64,000 bases of DNA from an uncultured Pelagibacteraceae bacterium (lineage in GTDB: Bacteria > Pseudomonadota > Alphaproteobacteria > Pelagibacterales > Pelagibacteraceae): assembly GCA_902554765.1 (NCBI GenBank), contig CACDPY010000001.1:1-64000 (forward strand), read 5' to 3'. Of this stretch, positions 43,878 to 54,709 are shown one piece after another; the stretch's first letter is position 1, and every line of letters starts with the position of its first letter. The translations under genes were made by a program, and so were the position numbers. The notes under the pieces were generated by a model. That model was not told the origin of the DNA and made no database searches. It saw only the letters and a list, made by a program, of their open reading frames with translations.

Positions 43878-45257
43878 ATGAAAAATTGGAAAATTAATAG
43901 CTGGAAAAAATATCCAGTAAAACATATTCCGGAATATCCGGATAAAAAAGAATTGGATCAAGTTTTAAGTAAGATTAAAACTTTTCCACCTCTTGTTTTT
44001 GCTGGAGAAACTAGACATCTTAAACAACAACTTGCAGAAGTTGTTGATGGGAAGGCTTTCCTATTACAAGGTGGAGATTGTGCCGAAAGTTTCGCAGAAT
44101 TTCATCCTGATAACATTAGAGATACATTTAAGTTAATGTTGCAGATGTCTTTAGTATTAACTTATTCCGCCTCATTACCAGTTGTAAAATTAGGTAGAAT
44201 TGCAGGTCAATTTTCTAAACCAAGAAGTTCACCTGTAGAAGTTAAAGACGGTGTAGAACTTCCTAGTTATTTAGGTGACAACATTAATGGAATTGAATTT
44301 AGTGAAAAAGCAAGAGTTCCAGATCCAAAAAGATTATTTAAAGCATATTCACAATCTGCATCAACTCTAAATTTAATTAGAGCTTTTTCTCATGGTGGTT
44401 TTGCTGATTTAAAAAAAGTACACACATGGAATTTAGGTTTTATAAAAAAAAGTCCAGAGGCTAAAAGATTTAAAGAATTAGAAGATCAAATAGCTGATGC
44501 TTTGGCCTTCATGGATGCTTGTGGAATTAATTCAGATTTTAATAGAAGACTAAAAACAGTAAATTTTTGGACTTCTCACGAAGCATTATTGTTACCATTC
44601 GAAGAATCAATGACAAGGACTGACTCAACTACTGGTGAAAATCATGACACTTCTGCTCACTTTGTATGGATAGGTGATAGAACTAGACAACTTGATGGTG
44701 GTCATGTTGAATTCTGTAGAGGAATAGAAAATCCAATTGGTATTAAATGTGGACCAACATTAAAAGCTGATGATCTAATAAATTTATGTAACAGAATTAA
44801 TCCTTCCAATGAAAAAGGTAAGATTACTCTTATTTCGAGATTTGGTTGTGATAATGTATCTAAACATTTACCAAAATTAATTAGATCAATTAAAAAAGAG
44901 GGCTTAAATGTAATTTGGTCTTGTGATCCATGTCATGGAAATACAATGCAAGCATCAACAGGTTTTAAAACTAGACCTTTTAATAGTGTATTAAAAGAGG
45001 TTAAAAATGTTTTTGCATGTCATCAAAGTGAAGGAAGTTATGCTGGAGGTTTACATATAGAGCTTACAGGTCAAAATGTTACTGAATGTACTGGTGGTGC
45101 ACAGAAAATATCTGAAAAAGATCTTTCTTCAAGATATCACACACATTGTGATCCAAGACTTAATGCAAATCAAGCTTTAGAACTAGCATTTTTAATTTCA
45201 GATGAGATTAAAAAGAATAGCAGCTATTCCAAAAATGCTATTCAAGCGGCATCTTAA
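43878..45257 (+). CDS. aroG: class-II DAHP synthase
   Basis: 459 residues. Condenses PEP and erythrose-4-phosphate in the first shikimate step. Class-II features: LLQGGDCAESFAEF near 58-71 with the metal-binding cysteine, GRIAGQFSKPRS, SHEALLLPFEESMTR, and WSCDPCHGNTM. I start at ATG 43878 in place of the TTG two codons upstream. It follows glmS by 35 bp and precedes nadE. Its product feeds chorismate, the pab substrate. Confidence 0.94.
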   Translation: MKNWKINSWKKYPVKHIPEYPDKKELDQVLSKIKTFPPLVFAGETRHLKQQLAEVVDGKAFLLQGGDCAESFAEFHPDNIRDTFKLMLQMSLVLTYSASLPVVKLGRIAGQFSKPRSSPVEVKDGVELPSYLGDNINGIEFSEKARVPDPKRLFKAYSQSASTLNLIRAFSHGGFADLKKVHTWNLGFIKKSPEAKRFKELEDQIADALAFMDACGINSDFNRRLKTVNFWTSHEALLLPFEESMTRTDSTTGENHDTSAHFVWIGDRTRQLDGGHVEFCRGIENPIGIKCGPTLKADDLINLCNRINPSNEKGKITLISRFGCDNVSKHLPKLIRSIKKEGLNVIWSCDPCHGNTMQASTGFKTRPFNSVLKEVKNVFACHQSEGSYAGGLHIELTGQNVTECTGGAQKISEKDLSSRYHTHCDPRLNANQALELAFLISDEIKKNSSYSKNAIQAAS

Positions 45258-45295
45258 GCAATTGCTTTCCAGTAATAGGTGATTAAATAAGAACT

Positions 45296-46033
45296 ATGAA
45301 TTCTGCAGAAAAAGTAAATTATATATCAGATTGGATCAAAACGTATGTTGATCAAATGCCTTCAAAAGCTGAATCTCTTGTAATAGGAATATCTGGTGGA
45401 ATTGACTCTTCAGTATCAAGCACATTATGTGCAATGACAGGTTTAAAAACTATTGTTTTATCAATGCCAATTAAACAAAAAGTGAACCAACATGACTTGA
45501 GTTTGAAACATCAAAAATGGTTAGTCAAAAAATTTAAAAATATTGAGGCTCATACAATTAATTTAGACGAATTATTCAAATCTTTTTCTTTTACTCTAAA
45601 TAAATTTGATAACGAACATGGTTTTGCAAATTCAAGAGCAAGATTAAGAATGACAACTCTGTATCAAGTAGCTGCTGCAAATAAAGGAATAGTTGTTGGC
45701 ACAGGTAATAAAGTTGAGGATTTTGGTGTTGGATTTTATACAAAATATGGAGATGGAGGAGTTGATATTTCACCTATTGCAGATTGCAATAAAACAGATG
45801 TTTGGGAAATAGGTAAAGAATTAGGTATACTAAAAGAGATAATTGATGCTCCTCCTACAGACGGTCTTTGGGATGATGGTCGAACTGATGAAGGTCAGCT
45901 TGGTTTTAAATATGAAGATTTAGAGGATGCTATGAAAAATCCAAAATCACCCCATAGAAAAGAATACGAAAAAATTAGAAAACAAAATTTGCATAAAATG
46001 GAGCCAATTCCAGTGTGCAAGATTCCTAGTTAA
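45296..46033 (+). CDS. nadE: ammonia-dependent NAD synthetase
   Basis: 245 residues. The PP-loop ISGGIDSSVSS near 30-40 binds ATP, GTGNKVEDFGVGFYTKYGDGG matches the NaAD/ATP site, and the C-terminus is full. There is no glutaminase domain, so the enzyme uses free ammonia. It converts deamido-NAD to NAD. nadK lies at 62322 in the same window. Confidence 0.94.
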   Translation: MNSAEKVNYISDWIKTYVDQMPSKAESLVIGISGGIDSSVSSTLCAMTGLKTIVLSMPIKQKVNQHDLSLKHQKWLVKKFKNIEAHTINLDELFKSFSFTLNKFDNEHGFANSRARLRMTTLYQVAAANKGIVVGTGNKVEDFGVGFYTKYGDGGVDISPIADCNKTDVWEIGKELGILKEIIDAPPTDGLWDDGRTDEGQLGFKYEDLEDAMKNPKSPHRKEYEKIRKQNLHKMEPIPVCKIPS

Positions 46034-46084
46034 TCAATTAGATTAACAAATCATCAAATAAGGTATATTTCTTAATCAATAAAA

Positions 46085-47428
46085 ATGGATATTTTTTTAA
46101 CAAATAATTTAACTAATAAAAAAGAACAGTTTGTTCCAAGGGATAAGAAAAAAATTGGAATGTATGTCTGTGGACCTACTGTTTACGATGATCCACATAT
46201 TGGGAATGCAAGACCATTAGTTATTTTTGATATTTTGTTTAAGGTACTTAAAGAAAAATTCTCAAACGTAACTTATGTAAGAAATATTACTGATATAGAC
46301 GATAAAATAATAAAATCCTCTGAGGAACAAAATATATCAACAAAAGATTTAACAGAAAGAGTTTCAAAAAATTTTTTAGATGATTGTAAATTCCTTAATT
46401 GTGAAGATCCAACTCACCAACCTAAGGCAACAGAGCATATAGATTTGATGATCAAAATGATTAATGAATTAATTGATAAAGGATTTGCATATGAAAATAA
46501 CAAACATGTGTACTTTGAGGTAAAAAAATTTTCAGATTATGGAAAGTTATCAAATAAAAAAATAGAAGATTTGATAGCTGGTTCAAGAGTAGAGGTAAGT
46601 GATAACAAAAAAAATTCTGAAGATTTTGTATTATGGAAACCATCAAAAAACAACGAACCTTCATGGGAGTCACCTTGGGGCAAAGGAAGACCTGGATGGC
46701 ATTTAGAATGTTCAGCGATGTCCAAAAAATTTTTGGGAAATGAATTTGATATCCATGGTGGCGGCATTGATTTAATTTTTCCTCACCATGAAAATGAGAT
46801 AGCACAATCTCGATGTGCTAATGAAACAAAAGTTTTCGCTAATTATTGGGTTCATAATGCTTTTATTACAATGTCAAATGAGAAAATGGCAAAATCTCAA
46901 GGTAATATTTTAAAGATTAAAGATTTTAAAAAAAAGATTAGCGGACAAGTTTTAAGATTAGCTCTTATGAGTGCTCACTATAAACAACCGTTAGATTGGA
47001 ACGATAAATTACTAAATGATTGCTATAATACTATAGACAAGTGGTATTCAGTTTACACATCAGAAATAAAAAGTATAAAAATTTCTGACGAAATCTTAAA
47101 ACCTTTGTATGAAGATTTGAATACCCCAGGTTATATTGCCAAACTTCATCAGCTTTTCGAGAAGGCTAATAATGGTGAAGATAAAGAACTATTTATTTCA
47201 GCATGTAAATTTGTAGGTTTATTAAACGAAAATAGCCAACAATGGCAAAATTATAAAAAGAATAATGCATCTATCAATGAAACAGAGATAAAAGAAAAGA
47301 TCGATTTAAGAAACAAAGCTAGAGAAAACAAAGATTATGAAAAAGCAGATGAAATTAGGGATGAGCTTTTGGACAAAGGTGTTTTAATAGAGGACAAAGA
47401 TGGTAAAACGATTTGGAAATTTAAATGA
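46085..47428 (+). CDS. cysS: cysteinyl-tRNA synthetase
   Basis: 447 residues. The HIGH motif appears as DPHIGNARP after YVCGPTVYD, the zinc-site residues lie in LECSAMSKKFLG and HGGGIDLIFPHHENEIAQSR, and the KMSKS loop is KMAKSQGN. The C-terminal helical domain is complete. It overlaps cimA by 4 bp (ATGA). Confidence 0.97.
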   Translation: MDIFLTNNLTNKKEQFVPRDKKKIGMYVCGPTVYDDPHIGNARPLVIFDILFKVLKEKFSNVTYVRNITDIDDKIIKSSEEQNISTKDLTERVSKNFLDDCKFLNCEDPTHQPKATEHIDLMIKMINELIDKGFAYENNKHVYFEVKKFSDYGKLSNKKIEDLIAGSRVEVSDNKKNSEDFVLWKPSKNNEPSWESPWGKGRPGWHLECSAMSKKFLGNEFDIHGGGIDLIFPHHENEIAQSRCANETKVFANYWVHNAFITMSNEKMAKSQGNILKIKDFKKKISGQVLRLALMSAHYKQPLDWNDKLLNDCYNTIDKWYSVYTSEIKSIKISDEILKPLYEDLNTPGYIAKLHQLFEKANNGEDKELFISACKFVGLLNENSQQWQNYKKNNASINETEIKEKIDLRNKARENKDYEKADEIRDELLDKGVLIEDKDGKTIWKFK

Positions 47429-49026
47429 GTAAAGAAAGATTATATATATTTGATACAACTTTAAGGGATGGAGCTCAAACCCAAGGTGTAGATTTTTCAA
47501 TCGAAGATAAAGAAAAAATTGCGAAAGCTTTAGATAATTTGGGTGTAGATTACATAGAGGGAGGTTGGCCTGGAGCTAATCCCACTGATACAGAATTTTT
47601 TCAAAAAAAACATGAGTATAAAAATGCTAAACTCACTTGTTTTGGAATGACTAAAAAAACTGGACATAGTGCAGACAATGATACTGGTTTATCAGCATTA
47701 CTAAATTCAAATACCCCAGCAGTTTGTTTGGTTGGTAAATCTTGGGATTTTCATGTTGATGTTGCCCTTAATATTTCTAACGAAGAAAATTTAGAGAATA
47801 TAAGTGAAAGCACGAAGCACTTCGTTAAAGCTAATAAAGAATTTATGTTTGACGCTGAACATTTTTTTGATGGGTATAAAGCTAATTCAAAATATGCCTT
47901 ATCATGTATTAAAGCAGCTTTTGACCAAGGAGCAAGATGGATCGTTTTGTGCGATACTAATGGTGGAACACTTCCACATGAGGTTTCAAAAATAGTAACT
48001 GAAGTTTCTAAAGTTATTCCAAGAGAAAATCTTGGTATTCATGCACATAATGATACGGGAAATGCGGTTGCTAATTCATTGGTGGCTGTGATGTCAGGAG
48101 TTCGTCAAATTCAAGGAACAATAAATGGATTAGGTGAAAGATGTGGTAATGCAAATTTAATGTCTTTAATACCAACTTTTTTTCTAAAAAAAGATTTTTC
48201 ATCTAAATTTGAAACTGGGATAAAATCCAACAACATTAAGAATTTAACTGAATGTTCAAGATTATTAGATGAAATTCTAAATAGAAAACCCAATCAACAT
48301 TTACCATATGTTGGTGCAGCTGCTTTTTCTCACAAAGGTGGTTTACATGTCTCTGCTGTTCAAAAAGATCCAAAAACTTACGAACATATAGATCCAAATG
48401 ATGTAGGAAATGTTAGAAACATTGTTATCTCTGATCAATCAGGCAAATCCAATATAATCTCAAGATTAAAAAGTATCAAAATTGATATTAAAGAAAATGA
48501 TCCTAAGATAAAAAAATTATTGAATGAGGTTAAAGATAGAGAATTTATTGGCTATAGTTATGATGGCGCTGATGCATCTTTTGAATTATTAGCCAGAAGA
48601 ATTATTGGTGAAATACCAAGATATATATCTATTAACGAATATGATGTTTCAGTAAAAAAAGATAAATCTGGAAATATAATTTCTTCAGCTAAAGCACAAT
48701 TAGAAGTTGATGGCGAAAAAATTATATGTGAAGGGGAAGGTAACGGTCCAGTTAATGCATTGGATAATGCTATAAGACAAAATGTTGATCGTTTAGCTAA
48801 ATATTCAAAATATTTGAAAGATTTAAAATTAGTAGATTACAAAGTAAGAATTTTAAATACTGGAACAGAGGCTGTCACCAGAGTTTCAATTGAAAGCACA
48901 GACTCTAAAGGAAAAAACTGGTTTACTATTGGTGTCTCAACAAACATAATTGAAGCTTCTTTTAAAGCTTTAGTTGATAGTTTGGATTATAAGCTTTTTA
49001 AAGATAATGCTCCTGCTAGTAAATAA
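47425..49026 (+). CDS. cimA: citramalate synthase (LeuA-like)
   Basis: 533 residues. The start YIFDTTLRDGAQTQGVDFSIEDKEKIAKAL and EGGWPGANPTDTEFF match CimA rather than LeuA. The metal-binding region LGIHAHNDTGNAVANS and NGLGERCGNANL follow, and a C-terminal regulatory domain is present. It makes (R)-citramalate from pyruvate and acetyl-CoA for threonine-independent isoleucine synthesis. Pyruvate from sulfolactate or methylcitrate could feed it. Confidence 0.9.
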   Translation: MSKERLYIFDTTLRDGAQTQGVDFSIEDKEKIAKALDNLGVDYIEGGWPGANPTDTEFFQKKHEYKNAKLTCFGMTKKTGHSADNDTGLSALLNSNTPAVCLVGKSWDFHVDVALNISNEENLENISESTKHFVKANKEFMFDAEHFFDGYKANSKYALSCIKAAFDQGARWIVLCDTNGGTLPHEVSKIVTEVSKVIPRENLGIHAHNDTGNAVANSLVAVMSGVRQIQGTINGLGERCGNANLMSLIPTFFLKKDFSSKFETGIKSNNIKNLTECSRLLDEILNRKPNQHLPYVGAAAFSHKGGLHVSAVQKDPKTYEHIDPNDVGNVRNIVISDQSGKSNIISRLKSIKIDIKENDPKIKKLLNEVKDREFIGYSYDGADASFELLARRIIGEIPRYISINEYDVSVKKDKSGNIISSAKAQLEVDGEKIICEGEGNGPVNALDNAIRQNVDRLAKYSKYLKDLKLVDYKVRILNTGTEAVTRVSIESTDSKGKNWFTIGVSTNIIEASFKALVDSLDYKLFKDNAPASK

Positions 49027-49890
49027 ATGAAAATTAATAAATTTTCAAAAAAACCTGAAAATATTGAGAGTAGAACTGGATCAAAGCCAATAGTTTGCTA
49101 TCCAAATGACACATTGGAAAATAATAACTTAAATATTCTTCATAAAGCAAGAAAGCATATAAAAAAAATAGAAGAAATTACCATTCCTCCTAGAGATGCA
49201 AAAACTTTCAAAGTAAATTCAGGAAATTTTTTTCGAATAGAGAGTATTGATGGTCCTCAAGTGGGAGATTTAAATTTATTTCAAGCAGAAAATTTAAATG
49301 AAAAATTTTATTCAGGAAAAACAAGAGCTCTTTATGGTACACACATTTCCGTAGGAGATAAGATGTTTAGTAGCTTTCCATATCTAAGATCTTTGGCGAC
49401 TATCACTTGGGATACTTTAGACTGGTATGGATATGATAAAGATGGTGGATCGGTTCATGATGTAATTGGAACCAGATGTGATCCATATACCTCAAAATTA
49501 ATTTCTAATAAAGATTATCACTATTGCTGCCATTCAAATTTAACACGAGCATTAGTAAAAGAAAAAAATCTAACCATCGAAGAAGCAGAACAAATTGTTC
49601 ATGATGTGTTAAATGTATTTATGTTGACTGGTTTTACTAATGATACAAAACAATATTTTATGAAACCAAGCCCTGTAAGACCAGGTGATTATCTCGAGTT
49701 TTTTGCTGAAACCAATTTATTAGGTGTTCTTTCAACCTGCCCAGGTGGAGACTGTGGATCCGAACACTCTTCAGATATTGCAAAATGCTATCCTTTAAAA
49801 GTCTCAATTTGGAATGTTGATAAAAAATATCTAGATGGAATAAAATTTTCCTCTATTTCTTCTTATAATAGAAATCACGGATTAAAATAA
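49027..49890 (+). CDS. DUF1989 (urea carboxylase-associated) protein
   Basis: 287 residues. The core IPPRDAKTFKVNSGNFFRI, DGPQVGDLNLF, and CPGGDCGS near 239-246 are the marks of DUF1989. Known relatives are subunits of carboxyguanidine deiminase, which pairs with urea/guanidine carboxylase, but those are shorter and occur as pairs. No carboxylase gene lies nearby. The start follows directly on the cimA stop with no spacing. It has a long N-terminal extension of unknown role. Substrate unknown. Confidence 0.75.
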   Translation: MKINKFSKKPENIESRTGSKPIVCYPNDTLENNNLNILHKARKHIKKIEEITIPPRDAKTFKVNSGNFFRIESIDGPQVGDLNLFQAENLNEKFYSGKTRALYGTHISVGDKMFSSFPYLRSLATITWDTLDWYGYDKDGGSVHDVIGTRCDPYTSKLISNKDYHYCCHSNLTRALVKEKNLTIEEAEQIVHDVLNVFMLTGFTNDTKQYFMKPSPVRPGDYLEFFAETNLLGVLSTCPGGDCGSEHSSDIAKCYPLKVSIWNVDKKYLDGIKFSSISSYNRNHGLK

Positions 49891-49894
49891 TATA

Positions 49895-50611
49895 ATGAGT
49901 CAAAATAATATCTCTTTTATTTTACATAAACCTCAACTGTCAGAAAATATTGGTGCATGTGCTCGGGCAATCAAAAATTTTGATTTTAATAAATTAGTTT
50001 TAGTAAATCCAAAACCAATTTTTCCAAATGATAAGATTCTAGCAACATCAGTAGGAGCGAAAGATATAATTAAAAAAGCAAAAGTTTTTGACAATTTAGA
50101 GCAATCGCTTGGAAATATTGATCTTTTAATAGCAACATCAGCAAGATTTAGGAATAAAAATATTAAACATATAAATTTAGAAAATTTGAAAAAGATTGAT
50201 TTTAAAAACAAGAAAATTGCTTTTTTATTTGGTTCAGAGGCCTCTGGACTTACAAATAATGAAATTAGTTATGCAAATTATACCTTACAAATCCCCACTA
50301 ATTCCGATTTTAGATCATTAAATCTTTCTCATAGTCTAATAATTATTGCTCAAACTGTTTCAAGTATTATGAAAACTAAAATAAAACCTTTTAACAAATC
50401 TAACAAGGTACAAACAGCATCAAAAAAAGAGATCCAATCAATGATAAATCTTTGTATTGAAAATCTAGAACAAATAAATTTTTTTAAACCTAAAGAGAAG
50501 AGACCCATAATGTTGGAGAATTTTAGAAATATTTTTTACAAGATGGACTTATCAGCTAAAGAAACTCGTATATTATCTAGTGTATTCGCCAGCTTAGGTA
50601 AAAAACGTTGA
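49895..50611 (+). CDS. trmJ: SpoU-family RNA 2'-O-methyltransferase, TrmJ-like
   Basis: 238 residues with the SPOUT knot. ISFILHKPQLSENIGACARAIKNF and VNPKPIF are N-terminal motifs; FLFGSEASGLTNNEI and IPTNSDFRSLNLSHSLIIIAQ are the SAM-binding motifs 2 and 3. TrmJ modifies position 32 of tRNA; other members act on rRNA, so the target is probable only. It overlaps the rpsD -35 region. Confidence 0.85.
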   Translation: MSQNNISFILHKPQLSENIGACARAIKNFDFNKLVLVNPKPIFPNDKILATSVGAKDIIKKAKVFDNLEQSLGNIDLLIATSARFRNKNIKHINLENLKKIDFKNKKIAFLFGSEASGLTNNEISYANYTLQIPTNSDFRSLNLSHSLIIIAQTVSSIMKTKIKPFNKSNKVQTASKKEIQSMINLCIENLEQINFFKPKEKRPIMLENFRNIFYKMDLSAKETRILSSVFASLGKKR

Positions 50612-50639
50612 TTGACAAAATTTTGAGTAAGTTTATAAA
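50612..50639 (+). promoter_or_regulatory. sigma-70-type promoter of rpsD
   Basis: A perfect -35 TTGACA (50612-50617) and TATAAA (50634-50639) separated by 16 bp, ending 11 bp before the rpsD ATG. It begins right after the trmJ stop codon. The start site would fall within a few bases of the start codon, giving a very short leader. No S4 autoregulatory fold can fit in it. Confidence 0.75.
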
Positions 50640-50650
50640 GCCCACTATTA

Positions 50651-51268
50651 ATGACAAAAAGATTAAACTCTAAACATAAAGTAGATAGACGACTAAAAGT
50701 AAATCTTTGGGGTAGACCCAAAAGCCCGTTTAATACTAGAGCATATGGCCCAGGCCAACATGGACAATCTAGATCATCAAAACCATCAGATTATGGAATT
50801 CAATTGCAAGCTAAGCAAAAATTAAAAGCTTACTATGGAAATATTAATGAGAGACAATTTAGAAATATTTATAAAAAAGCAACAATGCTTAAAGGAGACA
50901 CAAGTGAAAATTTAATTGGCTTATTAGAAAGAAGACTTGACGCTGTAATTTATAGAGCAAAATTTGCTACAACGATATTTTCAGCAAGACAACTCATTAA
51001 TCATGGTCATGTTAAAGTAAATGGTAAGAAAGTTAATATCTCAAGCTACTCAGTTAAAGAGGAAGATACAATTGAAATTAGAGACAAATCAAAACAACTT
51101 GCAATAATCGATATAGCACTAGCAAGTAAAGAAAGAGAAACACCAGAATATATTCAACTTGATGAAAAGAATAAAAAATTTAAATTTGTTAGGATTCCAA
51201 AGTTTGAGGAAGTTCCTTACCCAATAGTTATGGAACCAAACTTAGTAATTGAATATTATTCTAGATAA
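50651..51268 (+). CDS. rpsD: 30S ribosomal protein S4
   Basis: 205 residues. Early assembly protein of the small subunit. It contains [31 protein letters not shown], and the S4 RNA-binding domain [35 protein letters not shown] in parts. It has its own promoter and is outside the alpha (rpsM-rpsK-rpoA) operon, as in many alphaproteobacteria. It converges on grxD with no gap. Confidence 0.97.
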   Translation: MTKRLNSKHKVDRRLKVNLWGRPKSPFNTRAYGPGQHGQSRSSKPSDYGIQLQAKQKLKAYYGNINERQFRNIYKKATMLKGDTSENLIGLLERRLDAVIYRAKFATTIFSARQLINHGHVKVNGKKVNISSYSVKEEDTIEIRDKSKQLAIIDIALASKERETPEYIQLDEKNKKFKFVRIPKFEEVPYPIVMEPNLVIEYYSR

Positions 51269-51601
51269 TTATTTTTTGTAATTAATACCCTTATCGTCAA
51301 AAACTTTTTTAAGCTCCCCGTTTTCATACATTTCTTTAACAATGTCACATCCACCTATAAATTCTTTTTTAACGTAAAGCTGAGGAATAGTAGGCCAATC
51401 ACTGAAAACTTTAATACCTTCTCTAATATTCTGATCTTCTAATACATTGACACTTTGAAATTTTACCTCAAGAATTTTTAACATATTTGTTACAGCCATT
51501 GAAAACCCACATTGTGGAGCATCTGGTGTTCCTTTCATAAATAAACATACCTCATTGTTGTCAATATGAGTTTGAATTAGATTTTTTGTTTGATCATCCA
51601 T
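51269..51601 (-). CDS. grxD: monothiol glutaredoxin Grx4
   Basis: 110 residues. The signature CGFS lies in KGTPDAPQCGFSMAV, with the glutathione-site WPTIPQLYVKKEFIGGCD. CGFS glutaredoxins carry a [2Fe-2S] cluster with glutathione and, with BolA, take part in iron-sulfur trafficking. It shares one base with the upstream bolA gene. Terminal gene of the purine operon. Confidence 0.95.
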   Translation of the reverse strand: MDDQTKNLIQTHIDNNEVCLFMKGTPDAPQCGFSMAVTNMLKILEVKFQSVNVLEDQNIREGIKVFSDWPTIPQLYVKKEFIGGCDIVKEMYENGELKKVFDDKGINYKK

Positions 51602-51831
51602 TATTGTTCCTTTGTTTTAATTGCTAAAGCATGTAATTCATTACCCATTCTACCTTTTAAAGAGCTGTATACCATTTTATGTTGTTCTATTTTGCTTTTA
51701 CCAGCGAACTGTGAGGATGTTACTGTTGCGGAATAATGGTTACCATCGCCTGCCAAATCTTGAATTTCTATAGTAGCATCTGGCATTGCTTCTTTAATAA
51801 ATTTTTCTATTTCTTTTAAATCCATTGCCAT
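51601..51831 (-). CDS. bolA: BolA/IbaG-family protein
   Basis: 76 residues. KFIKEAMPDATIEIQDLAGDGNHYSATVTS and the C-terminal MGNELHALAIKTKE fit the BolA fold, including the loop that donates a histidine or cysteine to a shared cluster; here H near the GDGNHY element is available. Adjacent to Grx4, it probably forms the heterodimer. It overlaps purL by one base. Confidence 0.92.
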   Translation of the reverse strand: MAMDLKEIEKFIKEAMPDATIEIQDLAGDGNHYSATVTSSQFAGKSKIEQHKMVYSSLKGRMGNELHALAIKTKEQ

Positions 51832-54023
51832 TATGAGCTCATATAATTAGTTAACCAATTTGTATTGAAAGATTTTAATTCGTCAATTGTAACTTTTGTC
51901 TTTTCATTAATAATTATATCTTTTTCAGTGATAAAACCTAATTCTTCATGATGAACTGAGTTTTTATCTAAGATTTTAATAACATCTTTCAAATCTTCCT
52001 GTTTTACCTCAATTATATATCTGCCTTGATCTTCAGCAAACAAATAATCTATTTCGTTCATCAAATTTTTAAATTTGTTTAATTTAATACCTTTATTTCC
52101 TTTTATCGACATTTTACTTATAGCTGTAATAATACCTCCTAAAGAAACATCATGAGCACTTTTTATATAATCTTTCTCAATTAGATTTAGTAAAGATTCA
52201 CCATTATTTTTTTCATTAAATAGATTCACCTCTGGGGGAGGACCATTTTTTTCATCTAGTATCGTCCTTGCAAATATACTTTGATCAATATGACCTTCTG
52301 TTTTTCCAATGACCAAAACTAAATTATCTTTTTCTTTGAAATCCATTGTTACCATTTTTTTATAATCTTTAATTAATCCTACTCCACCTATTGAAGGCGT
52401 AGGTTTAATCCCAATTTCTTTTGTTTGATTGTAAAAAGAAACATTTCCTGACACCACTGGGAAATTTAAATATTTACTTGCTTCACCAATCCCTTGAACA
52501 CATTCCACAAATTCACCCATATTCTCCTCATTCTCTGGGCTACCAAAATTAAGACAATTTGTTATAGCTATAGGTGTTGCACCAACTGAAATTAAATTTC
52601 TCCAACTTTCAGCTACAACTTGTTTACCACCGGTAAGTGGATGTGCCCAACAATAGACAGCTGATGAGTCGACTGAGGCAGCTACAGCTTTGTTAGTTCC
52701 ATGCACTCTAACCACTCCAGAGTTACCCCCAGGTTTTTGAATTGTATCACCCATAACAGTGTGATCATACTGTTGCCAAATCCATTCTTTGCTACAAATA
52801 TTTGGATTAGATAGAATTTTTTTTAGGACATCTTTAATTTTTAATTTACTATAAGTTTCTTTTTTAATTTTATTTTTTTTAGGCAATTTAGCTTTTTTCC
52901 ATTTCCGATCATACATTGGAGAGTTTTCAACCAATGTATTCACAGGAATATTTGCAACTTGTTCATTATCAAAAAATAATTCGATGTTTTTCGTATTTGT
53001 TGTTTTTCCTATTATGGCAAAATCTAAATTCCATTTATCAAATATTTTTTTTGCCATTTCTTCTTTTCCATTTTCTAAAACTATCAACATTCTTTCTTGG
53101 CTTTCTGAAAGCATTATCTCATAAGGTGTCATCTTAGATTCTCTACAAGGGACTTTATTTAAGTTAATTTCTATTCCCAAACTTCCTTTTGAAGCCATCT
53201 CAATACTGGAAGATGTAAGGCCAGCTGCTCCCATATCTTGAATTGCAATGATAGAATCTCCCGCCATTAATTCAAGACATGCCTCTAATAAAAGTTTTTC
53301 AGTAAATGGATCTCCAACTTGCACTGTTGGTTTTTTTTCTTCAATTTTTTCGTCAAAGCTTGCTGAAGCCATACTTGCACCATGGATACCATCTCTACCA
53401 GTTTTAGATCCTACATAAATCACTGGTTTATTTAATCCTGCAGCTTTTGAGTAAAATATTTTATTTTTTTTGACTAGCCCTAATGTCATTGCGTTAACTA
53501 AAATATTTCCGTTGTAAGAACTATCGAAAGATGTTTGTCCTGCAATCGTTGGAACACCCATGCAATTACCATAACCACCAATTCCATGAACTACTCCTCT
53601 TAGAAGATTTTTTGTTTTTTTATGTTGTGGAGATCCAAAATGTATTGAATTTAAATTAGCTATTGGCCTAGCCCCCATAGTAAAAACATCACGCATGATA
53701 CCACCAACTCCTGTTGCTGCGCCTTGATAAGGTTCAATAAAAGATGGGTGATTGTGACTTTCAATTTTGAATACTATTGCATCTCCATCTTCAATATCAA
53801 TCACACCAGCGTTTTCACCAGGTCCTTGAATAACTTTTTTTCCTGACGTAGGTAGTTTTTTTAAATGAAGTCTTGAAGATTTATAAGAACAATGTTCGTT
53901 CCACATTGCTGAAAAAATACCAAGTTCTGTAAGGTTGGGTGTTCTCTTTAATAGTTCACATATCTTTTTATACTCATCAGCTTTAAGACCATGCTCTATT
54001 GCTACTTTTTCATTAACTAACAT
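51831..54023 (-). CDS. purL: phosphoribosylformylglycinamidine synthase subunit PurL
   Basis: 730 residues, the small-PurL form that needs PurS and Pur[27 protein letters not shown], and [21 protein letters not shown] are characteristic nucleotide-site motifs, and GEPI-like regions follow through [11 protein letters not shown]. It converts FGAR to FGAM using ammonia delivered by PurQ. Overlaps purQ by one base. Confidence 0.97.
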   Translation of the reverse strand: MLVNEKVAIEHGLKADEYKKICELLKRTPNLTELGIFSAMWNEHCSYKSSRLHLKKLPTSGKKVIQGPGENAGVIDIEDGDAIVFKIESHNHPSFIEPYQGAATGVGGIMRDVFTMGARPIANLNSIHFGSPQHKKTKNLLRGVVHGIGGYGNCMGVPTIAGQTSFDSSYNGNILVNAMTLGLVKKNKIFYSKAAGLNKPVIYVGSKTGRDGIHGASMASASFDEKIEEKKPTVQVGDPFTEKLLLEACLELMAGDSIIAIQDMGAAGLTSSSIEMASKGSLGIEINLNKVPCRESKMTPYEIMLSESQERMLIVLENGKEEMAKKIFDKWNLDFAIIGKTTNTKNIELFFDNEQVANIPVNTLVENSPMYDRKWKKAKLPKKNKIKKETYSKLKIKDVLKKILSNPNICSKEWIWQQYDHTVMGDTIQKPGGNSGVVRVHGTNKAVAASVDSSAVYCWAHPLTGGKQVVAESWRNLISVGATPIAITNCLNFGSPENEENMGEFVECVQGIGEASKYLNFPVVSGNVSFYNQTKEIGIKPTPSIGGVGLIKDYKKMVTMDFKEKDNLVLVIGKTEGHIDQSIFARTILDEKNGPPPEVNLFNEKNNGESLLNLIEKDYIKSAHDVSLGGIITAISKMSIKGNKGIKLNKFKNLMNEIDYLFAEDQGRYIIEVKQEDLKDVIKILDKNSVHHEELGFITEKDIIINEKTKVTIDELKSFNTNWLTNYMSS

Positions 54024-54706
54024 TATTTGATATTATTTATTAAGTTTTTAAAAAATAAGGATCCATCTTCTCCAGACAAACTTTGATCTATCATTCTCTC
54101 TGGATGAGGCATCATTCCTAAAACGTTTTTTTCTTTATTAAAAATCCCAGCAATATTCTTAATTGATCCGTTCGGATTAAATTGATCTTCTGTTTGACCT
54201 TTATTATTGCAATAGTAAATTGCGACCTGGTTGTTATCTTCAATTTCTTTGAGTTGATCTTGTGTGCAAAAATAGTTTCCTTCATTATGAGCTATGTGAA
54301 ATTCAAAAATATCTTTATCAAGATTTTTAAAATAAGGATTATCTTTATTATCTAATTTAATAAAAACGTTTTTACAGATAAATTCTAGATATTTATTTCT
54401 TAATAAAACTCCAGGCACCAAACCTGTTTCAACCAATATTTGAAAACCATTACAGATACCCATAACTAAACCACCTGATTTCGCAAAATTTATAACTGAT
54501 TGCATTATTTTGGATTTAGAAGCCATACTTCCACATCTAAGATAGTCGCCATAAGAAAAACCACCTGGTAAGACAACTAAATCACTTTTAGGTAATTCGT
54601 TATCATCATGCCAGACCATTTTATTTTTAAAACCAAATTTGGTTAAAGCAACATCCATGTCTCTATCACAGTTTGAACCAGGAAAGGTAATTACAGATGA
54701 TTTCAT
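54023..54706 (-). CDS. purQ: phosphoribosylformylglycinamidine synthase subunit PurQ
   Basis: 227 residues, glutaminase part of FGAM synthase. [17 protein letters not shown] at the start, [12 protein letters not shown], catalytic cysteine in [11 protein letters not shown], and the His-Glu pair in MMPHPERM. It supplies ammonia to PurL in complex with PurS. The gene lies 3 bp downstream of purS. Confidence 0.97.
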   Translation of the reverse strand: MKSSVITFPGSNCDRDMDVALTKFGFKNKMVWHDDNELPKSDLVVLPGGFSYGDYLRCGSMASKSKIMQSVINFAKSGGLVMGICNGFQILVETGLVPGVLLRNKYLEFICKNVFIKLDNKDNPYFKNLDKDIFEFHIAHNEGNYFCTQDQLKEIEDNNQVAIYYCNNKGQTEDQFNPNGSIKNIAGIFNKEKNVLGMMPHPERMIDQSLSGEDGSLFFKNLINNIK

Positions 54707-54709
54707 TAA

